Below, piece after piece: positions 24,802 through 32,681 of a DNA stretch of 40,959 nt. Each line of letters begins with the position of its first letter. The first letter of the stretch is position 1. A model generated the notes under the pieces. That model saw only the letters and a program-made list of their open reading frames with translations, ran no database searches and was not told where the DNA came from. The DNA is from T1Sed10-7 sp046483565 (lineage in GTDB: Bacteria > Actinomycetota > Nitriliruptoria > Nitriliruptorales > Nitriliruptoraceae). The stretch is taken from assembly GCA_046483565.1 (NCBI GenBank), contig JAWOCZ010000280.1, positions 1 through 40,959 on the forward strand, in the 5' to 3' direction. The translations under genes were made by a program, and so were the position numbers.

Positions 24802-25458
24802 TTGCGCGAGCTCCCGATGTTCCCCCTCGGCACGGTGCTGTTCCCGCACATGGTGCTCCCGCTACACGTCTTCGAGCCCCGCTACCGGCAACTGCTCGAC
24901 GACGTGCTCGAGGACGGGGGCGAGTTCGGTGTGGCGCTGATCTCCCGGGGCCACGAGGTCGGTGGTGGTGACATCCGGACCGATGTCGGCACGGTGGCCC
25001 GGATCCTGCGCGCCGAGGAGCTCGACGAGGACCGCTGGTTCGTCATCGCGGTCGGGACACGCCGCTTCCGCGTCGAGGGCTGGCTGCCCGACGCTCCCTA
25101 CCCCCGCGCCGAGGTGGTCGACCTCGATGATGACCCGCTCGAGGACGACGATGACGACCTCGGTGCTGCCGCCCAGGCCGACGACGTGGTGGCGGCGCTG
25201 ACGGCGCTCACCCCCGGGCTGCGGCGGGTGCTCGCGCTCCAGGCCGAGCTCGGACAGGACAACGTCCCCGCCACCTTCGAGCTCGCCGAGGATCCGTCGG
25301 TGGCGGCCTGGCAGGCCGCGATCCTGAGCCCGCTGACCTCCTTCGACGCCCAACGCGTGCTGGCCACCGACGATCGGCTCGAACGGCTGGCGCTGATCGC
25401 CGGGTTCCTCGACGAGATCGAGTCGACGCTGCGGTTCCAGGTCCAGCACGACGACTGA
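24802..25458 (+). CDS. Lon N-terminal-domain protein (LON substrate-binding domain)
   Basis: 218 residues. The opening LPMFPLGTVLFPHMVLPLHV and FEPRYRQLLDDVL is the hallmark of the Lon N-terminal (PUA-like) domain; the protein has no ATPase or peptidase domain, so it is a stand-alone Lon-N protein of unclear role, possibly a protein-binding adaptor. An acidic run (DDDPLEDDDDD, about residue 108-118) separates it from a helical C-terminal half. The TTG start at 24802 is chosen because GGAGAGG lies just upstream and the next internal ATG would remove the first strand. Confidence 0.9.
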   Translation: MRELPMFPLGTVLFPHMVLPLHVFEPRYRQLLDDVLEDGGEFGVALISRGHEVGGGDIRTDVGTVARILRAEELDEDRWFVIAVGTRRFRVEGWLPDAPYPRAEVVDLDDDPLEDDDDDLGAAAQADDVVAALTALTPGLRRVLALQAELGQDNVPATFELAEDPSVAAWQAAILSPLTSFDAQRVLATDDRLERLALIAGFLDEIESTLRFQVQHDD

Positions 25459-25546
25459 ACGGCACCGGCCACCGCTTCTGGCAGGAGCGATGCCGACCAC
25501 TCCCCCGGGGGGGCCAGGGACCCGGGGGCCTGAACGCTTCCGTCGG

Positions 25547-25552
25547 TATCGT
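25547..25552 (+). promoter_or_regulatory. Candidate -10 for the fused dehydrogenase gene
   Basis: TATCGT lies 45 bases before the chosen GTG start, just after a run of C and G (25500-25530). TANNNT type; no -35 seen. Confidence 0.25.
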
Positions 25553-25597
25553 TCCTCCCCACCGTCGGCGGCCGGGACGGCCTGGGAGGGCATGGGC

Positions 25598-27976
25598 GTG
25601 CAGACATCGCCGTTCACCGAGGAGCACCAGCAGCTGCGGGCCACGATCCGGCGTTTCGTCGCGGAGGAGCTCGCCCCGCATGCCGACCGGTGGGAGGCCG
25701 AGGGCTGGCTGGACGACGCGGTGTTCCGCCGCTTCGGAGAGCTCGGCTTCCTGGGACTCTCCGTGCCGGTGGAGCACGGCGGGCAGGGTGGTGACTACTG
25801 GTCCAGCGTCGTGCTGGCCGAGGAGCTGGCCCGGGCCGGTTCCGGATCGCTCGCGATGGCGATCGCGGTGCAGACCGACATGGCGACCCCACCGATCCTC
25901 GAGTTCGGGACCGCGGCGCAGCGCCGCGACTACCTCGCGCCGGCGCTCGCCGGGGAGAAGGTGGCGGCGATCGGTAGCAGCGAGCCCGACGCCGGCTCCG
26001 ATGTGCGTGGTGTGCGGACCCGCGCGCGCCCGGACGGTGACGGCTGGGTGCTCGATGGTGCGAAGACCTACATCACCAACGGGGTGCGTGCCGACTTCGT
26101 CACCATGGTCGTGCGCACCGCCGAGGCGACCACCGAGGACCCCTGGGGCGGGCTCTCGCTGTTCCTGGTCGACACCGACCTGCCCGGCTTCGCCGTGGCC
26201 TCACAGCTGGACAAGGTCGGGATGCGGGCCTCCGACACCGCACTGCTCCACCTCGACGGCGTGCGTGTCGGTCCCGACGCGCTGCTCGGCGAGCTCCACC
26301 AGGGCTTCAGGCAGATCATGTGGCAGCTCCAGGGCGAGCGGCTGATCGCGGCGATCGGCTCGGTCGCCTCGGCACAGGTCCTGTTCGAGCGCGCCCTGGC
26401 CTACACCCGCGAACGCGAAGCCTTCGGTCGCCGCCTGGCCGACTTCCAGGTCACCCAGCACAAGCTCGCCGACCTGGCCACCCGCATCGCGGCGGTGCAG
26501 GCGCTGGTCTACGAGGCCTGCGACGCCTGGAACCGCGGCGCCTACCCCACCGAGCGGATCGCGATGTGCAAGCTCGCGGCAGCCCAGCTCGGCTTCGACG
26601 TCGCCGACGAGGTCCTGCAGCTGCACGGCGGCTACGGCTACGCCGAGGAGTTCGGCGTCGCCCGGGCCTGGCGGGATGCCCGTCTCAACCGGATCGCCGG
26701 CGGGGCCGACGAGGTCCAGCGCGAGATCATCTCCCGCCACCTCGGCACCCGCTCGGAGGCCGGGCCGGCGACCGAGGTGTCCGCGAGCTCGCCGGCCTCG
26801 TCCCTGCCGCTGTTCACCCCGGAGCACGAAGCGCTGCGTGCGAGCGCGCGGGCGTTCGTCGCGGCCGAGCTGGCCCCCCAGGTGGAGAGCTGGGAGCGTG
26901 CCGGTGACTTCCCACGGGAGGTGTTCCGGAAGGTCGGCGAGGCCGGGTTCCTGGGCCTCGGGTTCGGTCCCGAGGTGGGTGGCTCCGGGCCCGACGTCCG
27001 CGCCCAGGCCGTGTGGGTCGAGGAGCTGGCACGCTGCCTGTCCGGCGGTCTGGCCGCCGATCTCGGCGCCACGACGGACCTGGCCGGGACCTACCTGCGC
27101 AACGCCGGCACGGACCAACAGCGGGAGCGGTTCCTGCCGGGACTGATCGCCGGCGAACGCATCGGGGCCCTGGCCATCACCGAACCCGGCGCTGGCAGCG
27201 ACGTCGCCGGTATCCGGACGTGCGCGCGCCGCGACGGTGATGGCTGGGTGCTGGACGGTGCCAAGGTGTTCATCACCAACGGCCCCTGGGCGGACCACCT
27301 CGTGGTCGCCGCGAAGGTGGCGGTCGCCGATGGCGCTCCGGGCGACGATCCGCACCAGCAGCTCACGCTCTTCGTGGTCGACGGCCAGACCCCCGGACTG
27401 TCCCGGCGGCGGCTGCAGATGCTCGGATGGGCGACCTCCCACACCGGCGAGCTCACCTTCGAGGGGGTACGCATCGGCGACGAGCGCCGGCTGGGCGAGA
27501 TCGGCAGCGGGTTCGGCCACATCACGACCGCCTTCGCGTGGGAGCGCCTGGTGCTGGCGTTGGGCGCCGTCGCCGCCGCCGAGCGCACGCTCGAGCTCGC
27601 GATCGCCTACGGGCGCGAGCGGGAGGCCTTCTCACGCCCGGTCGGCACCTTCCAGGTGTGGCGGCACCGGTTCGCCGACCTGGCCACCCGGATCGCGGCG
27701 GCACGGGCGCTGACCTACCAGGGGCTGCGGCTGCTGGTGGCACGCGAGGAGGGCGGCGAGGTCGATCAGACGGAGGTGGTCCGCACCGCCGCGATGGCCA
27801 AGCTCGTCACGCAACGGCTGGCCTTCGAGGTCGCCGACGAGGGGGTCCAGATCCACGGTGGCGCGGGGTACCTGATGGAGTACCCGATCCAGCGTGCCTG
27901 GCGGGACGCACGGCTCGGTCCGATCGGTGGAGGGACCGACGAGATCATGCGTCAACTGATCGCGCGTACCCTGTGA
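25598..27976 (+). CDS. Tandem fusion of two acyl-CoA dehydrogenases
   Basis: 792 residues, twice the usual length, with no stop or frame change between halves. Each half is a full dehydrogenase: half 1 (1-387) has SSEPDAGSDVRG and LHGGYGYAEEF; half 2 (about 405-792) has ITEPGAGSDVAG and IHGGAGYLMEY. A short Ala/Ser-rich linker joins them (388-404). The base near the C-terminus of short- and medium-chain enzymes (EGT) is Gly in both halves, but Glu247 (GERL) and Glu649 (WERL) sit where isovaleryl-CoA and long-chain dehydrogenases have theirs, so both halves may be active. GTG at 25598 is preferred for its GGAGG 8 nt upstream; ATG at 25592 is the alternative. Substrates are unknown. Confidence 0.92.
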   Translation: MQTSPFTEEHQQLRATIRRFVAEELAPHADRWEAEGWLDDAVFRRFGELGFLGLSVPVEHGGQGGDYWSSVVLAEELARAGSGSLAMAIAVQTDMATPPILEFGTAAQRRDYLAPALAGEKVAAIGSSEPDAGSDVRGVRTRARPDGDGWVLDGAKTYITNGVRADFVTMVVRTAEATTEDPWGGLSLFLVDTDLPGFAVASQLDKVGMRASDTALLHLDGVRVGPDALLGELHQGFRQIMWQLQGERLIAAIGSVASAQVLFERALAYTREREAFGRRLADFQVTQHKLADLATRIAAVQALVYEACDAWNRGAYPTERIAMCKLAAAQLGFDVADEVLQLHGGYGYAEEFGVARAWRDARLNRIAGGADEVQREIISRHLGTRSEAGPATEVSASSPASSLPLFTPEHEALRASARAFVAAELAPQVESWERAGDFPREVFRKVGEAGFLGLGFGPEVGGSGPDVRAQAVWVEELARCLSGGLAADLGATTDLAGTYLRNAGTDQQRERFLPGLIAGERIGALAITEPGAGSDVAGIRTCARRDGDGWVLDGAKVFITNGPWADHLVVAAKVAVADGAPGDDPHQQLTLFVVDGQTPGLSRRRLQMLGWATSHTGELTFEGVRIGDERRLGEIGSGFGHITTAFAWERLVLALGAVAAAERTLELAIAYGREREAFSRPVGTFQVWRHRFADLATRIAAARALTYQGLRLLVAREEGGEVDQTEVVRTAAMAKLVTQRLAFEVADEGVQIHGGAGYLMEYPIQRAWRDARLGPIGGGTDEIMRQLIARTL

Positions 27977-27980
27977 GCTC

Positions 27981-28589
27981 ATGTCCGCGCTGCCCGACCC
28001 CGACCCCCTCGCGCCACCGCAGCGGGTGCATCTGCGGCCGTTGCGGCCCGACGATGCGGTCCGCGTCGGCCGGCTGACCCTGGCTGGCTACGACCAGTAC
28101 GGGCGGATCGACGGCCCCTACCGTGATCATCTCGCCGACCCCCTCCAGCGCATGGACCGCTGCACGGCGCTGCTGGTCGCCGAACTGGACGGCGAGGTGG
28201 TCGGCACCGTCACCTTCGTGCTCCCCGGCGACCGCGAGTGGGAGGGCCGGGCCGAACCGGAGGGCGACGCCAGCTTCCGCATGCTGGCCGTCGACCCGGA
28301 GGCCGAGGGACACGGGGTCGGTCGGGCACTCGTCGCCGCGTGTATCACCCTGGCCCGGCAGCACGGCTGCCGGCGCCTGGTGATCGTCACCATGGCGTGG
28401 ATGGACCGCGCGCAGCGCATGTACGCCGGGCTCGGCTTCGTGCGCCGACCCGACCTGGACGTGCGGTTCCCGAGCGGTGACGGCTACGTCCTCACCCTCG
28501 ACCTGACGCCCGACGCGCACCAGTACTTCCCGGTGCCCGGGCCGACCCCCGACCCGCTGCCGTGGTTCACCGAGGTGTGGGCCGGGTGA
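27981..28589 (+). CDS. GNAT family acetyltransferase
   Basis: 202 residues. The acetyl-CoA motif A is FRMLAVDPEAEGHGVGRALV (about 97-116), with the GHGVG loop, followed by the QHGCRRLVIVT strand and MYAGLGFVRRP. Substrate unknown. It starts 4 bases after the stop of the double dehydrogenase, so the two genes are surely co-transcribed and probably coupled; a role in acyl metabolism or in modifying the dehydrogenase is speculation. Confidence 0.9.
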   Translation: MSALPDPDPLAPPQRVHLRPLRPDDAVRVGRLTLAGYDQYGRIDGPYRDHLADPLQRMDRCTALLVAELDGEVVGTVTFVLPGDREWEGRAEPEGDASFRMLAVDPEAEGHGVGRALVAACITLARQHGCRRLVIVTMAWMDRAQRMYAGLGFVRRPDLDVRFPSGDGYVLTLDLTPDAHQYFPVPGPTPDPLPWFTEVWAG

Positions 28590-28601
28590 CGACCCTGGCG
28601 T

Positions 28602-29903
28602 TCACGACAGGGAGACGAGTTCCAGCACGGCCCGTACCGCGAGCGGGAACAGCAGCGCGAGGGCGATCGCCGCGACCACGGTGACCAGGACCCACCGACC
28701 GGCCCGCAGCGCCTGGGTCTCCCGGTGCGCGGACGCGACCGGCTCCGGTGCGTCGACGTCGGGGTCTGAGGTGCCTTCGTCTCGCTCGTCGAGCACCTCC
28801 GAGACCAGACGTGCTGCCAGCTGCGGCGCCGGCGGTTCCTCGGGCAGCTCGAGCGCGACCGGCGGCTCCTCCGCGTTCCGGGGAGCTTCGGGCGGGTCCT
28901 CGGGCGCCTCAGGCGGGTGCTCGACCACCTCGATGGCCTCGGGCGCCTCGGGCGCGACCGGCGGCCCGCCGGCAGGAGCGGTTGGGCGCTGCTGTGGCGG
29001 TGGGGGCGGACCGGCCACGTCCGCTGCCGTCGACGGTGGCAACCCGGGCTCCTCGGCCCGCTGCGGCCGGTCGAAGAGGGCCTCGTCCTCGTCCGGCGAC
29101 GAGGGCTCGGGGACCGGCGGGACGAACAGCGCCTCCTCGTCCGGCGGTGGTGGTGGTGCCACCGCCGTCGGGTCCGGCTGCGCCGTCGGGCCCGGCTCGG
29201 CCGTCGGGCCCGGCTCCACCGTCGGGCGCGGTTCCACCGTCGGACTCGGTTCGGCGGGAGCGACCGCCTCAGCCGGTGATCGTTCCCGGCGCTGCTGCCG
29301 GGCGCGCAGCGCCCGTTCCCGCTGCGTCGCGGCGTCCGTCTCCGCGGCGGCACGCTCGGCCACGGCCCGTTCGGCGACCTCCGCGGCGGCGCGTTCGGCG
29401 GCCGCCTTGGCGGCGCGGGCCCGCTGTGCCTCCTCCGCCTCGGCCACGATCCGCCGGCCCGCCCGTTCGGCGGCGCTCGGCGCTTCGGCGCTCGGTGCTT
29501 CGGAGCTCGGCGCTCGCGGTGTCGGCGACGGTGCGGGCGTCGGCGTCTCCGCACGGGGATCCGGCTGCGGGCTGACGGGCGATGACCCCGGAGCCCCTGC
29601 CTGCGGTCCGGCTGGGCCGAAGACCTCGGCGACCAGCTCACGGGCGCGCAACCGCGCCGGCGACGTCTCGCGCTCGGAGGCGGCCGCCGCCGGTGTCGAG
29701 GAAGGCCGTGCCGTCGGCGCGTCGGCGACGACGGCCGGATCCGAGCCCTCGAAGACCTCCTCGACGATGCGACGAGCGGCGTCGCGTGCATCCGCCGGCA
29801 CAGCTGCTCCCTTGCGCTTCGGGCCCCGCCACTCGGCGGGGCGCCACCTCGACCCACGCGGGTCGTTCGGTCGGCCCCAACGGTACGGGGTCGTGGTCGC
29901 CAT
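28602..29903 (-). CDS. Unknown proline-rich protein with C-terminal membrane anchor and recurring helix motif
   Basis: 433 residues; I do not recognise a family. Four short segments look like one amphipathic helix: ARDAARRIVEEVFEG (39-53), ARLRARELVAEVFG (83-96), ERAGRRIVAEAE (146-157) and QLAARLVSEVLDERD (361-375). They are separated by Pro/Ala/Glu-rich disordered stretches, an Ala/Glu/Arg-rich helical or coiled-coil segment (150-205), a 6-residue PT repeat (221-246) and twin DEALF-like motifs (255-260, 271-277). One membrane helix lies at 403-425, 8 residues from the end, so it is probably tail-anchored. ATG at 29903 has no good ribosome site; an in-frame ATG at 29912 is possible. GC-skewed low-complexity codons make the frame less certain, but the helix repeats and the membrane segment support it. 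Confidence 0.72.
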   Translation of the reverse strand: MATTTPYRWGRPNDPRGSRWRPAEWRGPKRKGAAVPADARDAARRIVEEVFEGSDPAVVADAPTARPSSTPAAAASERETSPARLRARELVAEVFGPAGPQAGAPGSSPVSPQPDPRAETPTPAPSPTPRAPSSEAPSAEAPSAAERAGRRIVAEAEEAQRARAAKAAAERAAAEVAERAVAERAAAETDAATQRERALRARQQRRERSPAEAVAPAEPSPTVEPRPTVEPGPTAEPGPTAQPDPTAVAPPPPPDEEALFVPPVPEPSSPDEDEALFDRPQRAEEPGLPPSTAADVAGPPPPPQQRPTAPAGGPPVAPEAPEAIEVVEHPPEAPEDPPEAPRNAEEPPVALELPEEPPAPQLAARLVSEVLDERDEGTSDPDVDAPEPVASAHRETQALRAGRWVLVTVVAAIALALLFPLAVRAVLELVSLS

Positions 29904-29939
29904 GCCATCCATCTGCGCCGGCTGCGGATCCGCGGCCAC

Positions 29940-29945
29940 TAGCGT
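29940..29945 (+). promoter_or_regulatory. Candidate -10 of a leaderless promoter for the SRAP gene
   Basis: TAGCGT is followed by 7 bases and then ATG at 29953. There is no ribosome site, so a leaderless transcript is likely. Confidence 0.45.
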
Positions 29946-29952
29946 GCGTGCC

Positions 29953-30645
29953 ATGTGCGGACGCTTCCTCTCCCTGAGCAGCCTGGACGATCTCGCCGCC
30001 CACCTCCGGGTGGACGAGGTCGCCACCGACCCGCTCCCCGAGCGCTACAACGTGGCTCCCTCGATGGAGATCTACGCCACGATCGACCGGGCGGGGACCC
30101 GTCGCCTCGGCCGGCTGCGCTGGGGCTTCCTGCCGTCGTGGGCCAAGAGCTCTCGTGGCGGTCGCCAGCCGATCAACGCCCGCGTCGAGACGGTGGCCGG
30201 TTCACGGATGTTCGCGCGGAGCTTCGCCCACCGCCGCTGCCTGATCCCCGCCGACGGGTTCTACGAGTGGCAGGAGGATCCCGACGGTGGCCCGAAGCAG
30301 CCCTACCACCTCGCCGATCCCGCGGGGACCCCACTGGTCTTCGCCGGTCTCTGGACATCGTGGCATGACCCGGAGGACGAGCAGGCGGCGCCCATCTTCT
30401 CGACGGCGATCGTGACGGGGCCGGCGCGCGGCGCCATCGCCGAACTCCACGACCGCATGCCGATCATCCTGCCGACCACCCTGTGGGACGACTGGGCGGG
30501 CGCCGAACCCGACGACGCTCCACACCTGGTGGACGCCGTCTCGGCGCTCGCCCCGACGCGGCTACGTGCGACCCCGCTCAGCACCCGGGTGAACAACGTG
30601 CGCAACGACGGCCCGGAGCTGCTCACGCCCGCCACGTCGCCCTGA
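29953..30645 (+). CDS. SRAP family protein (SOS response-associated peptidase, YedK/HMCES-like)
   Basis: 230 residues. SRAP proteins form a covalent thiazolidine cross-link with abasic sites in single-stranded DNA through their N-terminal cysteine. Cys2 (MCGRF) becomes residue 1 after Met removal. Asn33 (YNVAP), Glu105 (ADGFYEW) and His166 (LHDRMP) complete the active site; all are present. INARVET, RRCLIPADG and the C-terminal VNNVRNDGPELL are typical. The start is fixed by the need for Met-Cys at the N-terminus. It is divergent from the unknown anchored protein, with 49 bases between the starts. No LexA-type site was seen. Confidence 0.95.
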   Translation: MCGRFLSLSSLDDLAAHLRVDEVATDPLPERYNVAPSMEIYATIDRAGTRRLGRLRWGFLPSWAKSSRGGRQPINARVETVAGSRMFARSFAHRRCLIPADGFYEWQEDPDGGPKQPYHLADPAGTPLVFAGLWTSWHDPEDEQAAPIFSTAIVTGPARGAIAELHDRMPIILPTTLWDDWAGAEPDDAPHLVDAVSALAPTRLRATPLSTRVNNVRNDGPELLTPATSP

Positions 30646-30684
30646 GCGCCGCCGGTTTGCGAGCCGCCAGCACCGTCGCGTCGC

Positions 30685-31278
30685 TCAGGCCGGTGGTTCC
30701 AGCTCCACGATCGTCCGCGTCGGCGCGCCGTCGTCACCACCCCCGGCGAGCAACCAGGTCCCACCCTTGGGGAGCCGCTTGGCCGTGAGGTCGATGGCGA
30801 CCGGCGTCGCCAGCTCGCCGCGCCCGGCCAGAGCTCCGACCATGGCCGGCAGGATCTCCCCGTGCGCGCACAGGACCAGCGCACCTCCGGCCGGCGTCCG
30901 CGCGGCGGCCTCCTCCAGGGCCGCCAGGGCACGGGCACCGAGGTAGGCGGCATCGGGCCAGCCGTCGCGCGACGGCAGCGGCACCTCGAGCTCCGCCAGC
31001 CGATCGTCGGTCGCGAGCGTGACCCCGAGCGCGGCCGCCATCGGCGCGAGCGTCGCGGTGCAGCGCAACAGCGGGCTGGACACCAGCACGGGGCCGTCCC
31101 GGTGGTCGCCGAGGCGGGGGTGGCCACCGGCCTGCAGGCAGGCGTCGAGATGACCGTGCAGCATCACGGCCTGGCGTCGACCCCGCTCGTCCAGCGGCCG
31201 GGCACGATCGTCGGGCACCGCGCCACGCTCACCCGCCCAGGCGTGCCGGACGAGCAACACGATGCCCGGCGCGCTCAT
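30685..31278 (-). CDS. Histidine phosphatase family protein (SixA-like)
   Basis: 197 residues. LLVRHAWAGERG (N-terminus) contains the phosphorylated His of the RHG/RHA motif, and VLCAHGEILPAMV holds the second His. Small size and the RHA variant fit SixA-type phosphatases, which remove phosphate from histidine or small molecules. The ATG overlaps the stop of hemY by 4 bases (ATGA, 31275-31278), so it is co-translated with the heme genes. Its link to heme synthesis is unknown. Confidence 0.86.
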   Translation of the reverse strand: MSAPGIVLLVRHAWAGERGAVPDDRARPLDERGRRQAVMLHGHLDACLQAGGHPRLGDHRDGPVLVSSPLLRCTATLAPMAAALGVTLATDDRLAELEVPLPSRDGWPDAAYLGARALAALEEAAARTPAGGALVLCAHGEILPAMVGALAGRGELATPVAIDLTAKRLPKGGTWLLAGGGDDGAPTRTIVELEPPA

Positions 31279-32681
31279 GACCCGGTCTGCGTGATCGGGC
31301 CGGCACCGGCGGCGCGCAGCTGCCACCTCACCTCGTTGGCGAGCCGGGCCCCCTCCGCTGCCCGGGACGAGAGGCCGATCCCGTCGAAGCTCGCGCCGCC
31401 GAGGTGAAGACCGGCCGGGCCCTGCTCCAGCAGGTGCCGGATCCGATCCAGCTTGGCGTGATGCCCGACCGTGTACTGCGGCAGGGCATCGGGCCAGCGC
31501 AGCACCGCGTGCTCCCGGGCGGGAGCGGTGAGCGAGAGGGCGGCGCGGACCTCGGCATCGACCCGGATCCTCAGCTCGTCGTCGGCGAGGGCAAGGGCGC
31601 GGTCGTCGTCGATGCGCCCCGCCGAGGCGCGCAGCACGACCCGCTCCCGGCCGGCCAGGTGCGGCCACTTGTTCGTGCTCAACGTCACGGCCTTGACGAG
31701 GCGACCTTCCCCCCGGGGCACCAGCACACCACTGGCCGACGGCAGCGCCGCCGCATCGCGGCGGTCGTAGGCCAGCGCCACGACGGCCACCGACGCCGTC
31801 CGGGTGCCGGCGAGCTCACGGGCGGCCTGCGGCCACCCGGCGGCCAGCAGCCGAGCCGCCACAGCCGCCGGGACCGCGAGGACCACGGCATCGACCTGCT
31901 CGGTCCGGCCATCGAGGTGCAGGACCGGACCCTGCGGCCCGCTGGTGACCGCTCGCACCGGGCTGGCCGTCCGCACCCGGCTCCCGAGCTGGCCGGCCAG
32001 CCGTTCCACGACCCGCCGGAGGCCACCGCGGACGGTCACGAAGACCGGCCGATCGTCGCCGGCGGTCCCGGCACGCCAGGCCGCGAGGCCACGCAGCAGC
32101 GAGCGGTGCTCCTGGGCGGCGGCCCAGACCGGTGGCAGGGTCGCCTGGGCGGACAGCTGTCGAGCATCGCCCGCGTACACCCCACCGAGGAGCGGCTCGA
32201 CCAGCCGCTCGACCACGCGGGCGCCGAAGCGCTCCCCCACGAGGTCGGCGACGCTGCGATCCCCGGGGACCGACCGGCGCGGCCGGAGCGGCTCCGAGGC
32301 GACGAACGCCAGATCCGCCGGCCCGAGCACGCCACTGACGGCCAGCGCCCGCAGGTCGGTGGGGACCCCGAACACCGTGCCGGCCGGCAGCTGCCGGAGA
32401 CGGTCTCCGAGCCACAACTGCACCGTGCCGGCCGCCGGGTGGACCAGATCCCCGGCCCCGAAACCCAGTGATGACAGCAACTCCGGTCCGGCGGCCTGGC
32501 GGGCCAGGAACGCGTCGGCACCGACGTCCAGCGGCCCGTCGGCGAGATCGATCGTGCGGATCTGGCCGCCGAGCCGCAGGGACGCCTCGTGGAGGACCAC
32601 CTCGGCGTCATCGCGCAGGTGCCAGGCCGCGGCCAGGCCCGTCAGCCCACCGCCGACGATCGCGACGCGCGGCGCTGTCAC
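31275..32681 (-). CDS. hemY: Protoporphyrinogen/coproporphyrinogen III oxidase, HemY type
   Basis: 468 residues, the normal length. FAD-binding motif VAIVGGGLTGLAAAWHL begins at residue 4, then LGGQIRTI and DVGADAFLAR. The C-terminal flavin motif is GLHLGGASFDGIGLSS. In actinobacteria this enzyme usually oxidises coproporphyrinogen III to coproporphyrin III (also called CgoX) in the coproheme route. The GTG at 32681 overlaps the stop of the upstream gene as GTGA (32678-32681), and the longer open frame upstream is low-quality sequence, so I use the GTG. Part of hemE - unknown - hemY - phosphatase. Confidence 0.93.
   Translation of the reverse strand: MTAPRVAIVGGGLTGLAAAWHLRDDAEVVLHEASLRLGGQIRTIDLADGPLDVGADAFLARQAAGPELLSSLGFGAGDLVHPAAGTVQLWLGDRLRQLPAGTVFGVPTDLRALAVSGVLGPADLAFVASEPLRPRRSVPGDRSVADLVGERFGARVVERLVEPLLGGVYAGDARQLSAQATLPPVWAAAQEHRSLLRGLAAWRAGTAGDDRPVFVTVRGGLRRVVERLAGQLGSRVRTASPVRAVTSGPQGPVLHLDGRTEQVDAVVLAVPAAVAARLLAAGWPQAARELAGTRTASVAVVALAYDRRDAAALPSASGVLVPRGEGRLVKAVTLSTNKWPHLAGRERVVLRASAGRIDDDRALALADDELRIRVDAEVRAALSLTAPAREHAVLRWPDALPQYTVGHHAKLDRIRHLLEQGPAGLHLGGASFDGIGLSSRAAEGARLANEVRWQLRAAGAGPITQTGS

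Noticed and set aside
25490..25597. An upstream ATG at 25490 as start of the double dehydrogenase
   Set aside because: AGGAG is only 2 bases from this ATG, the added residues are Gly/Pro/Arg-rich, and the family starts at the residues encoded from 25598.
28748..29575. Plus-strand Pro/Arg/Ala-rich frames opposite the anchored protein
   Set aside because: They lack any membrane segment or repeated helix motif and have no start with a ribosome site; the minus frame is better supported.
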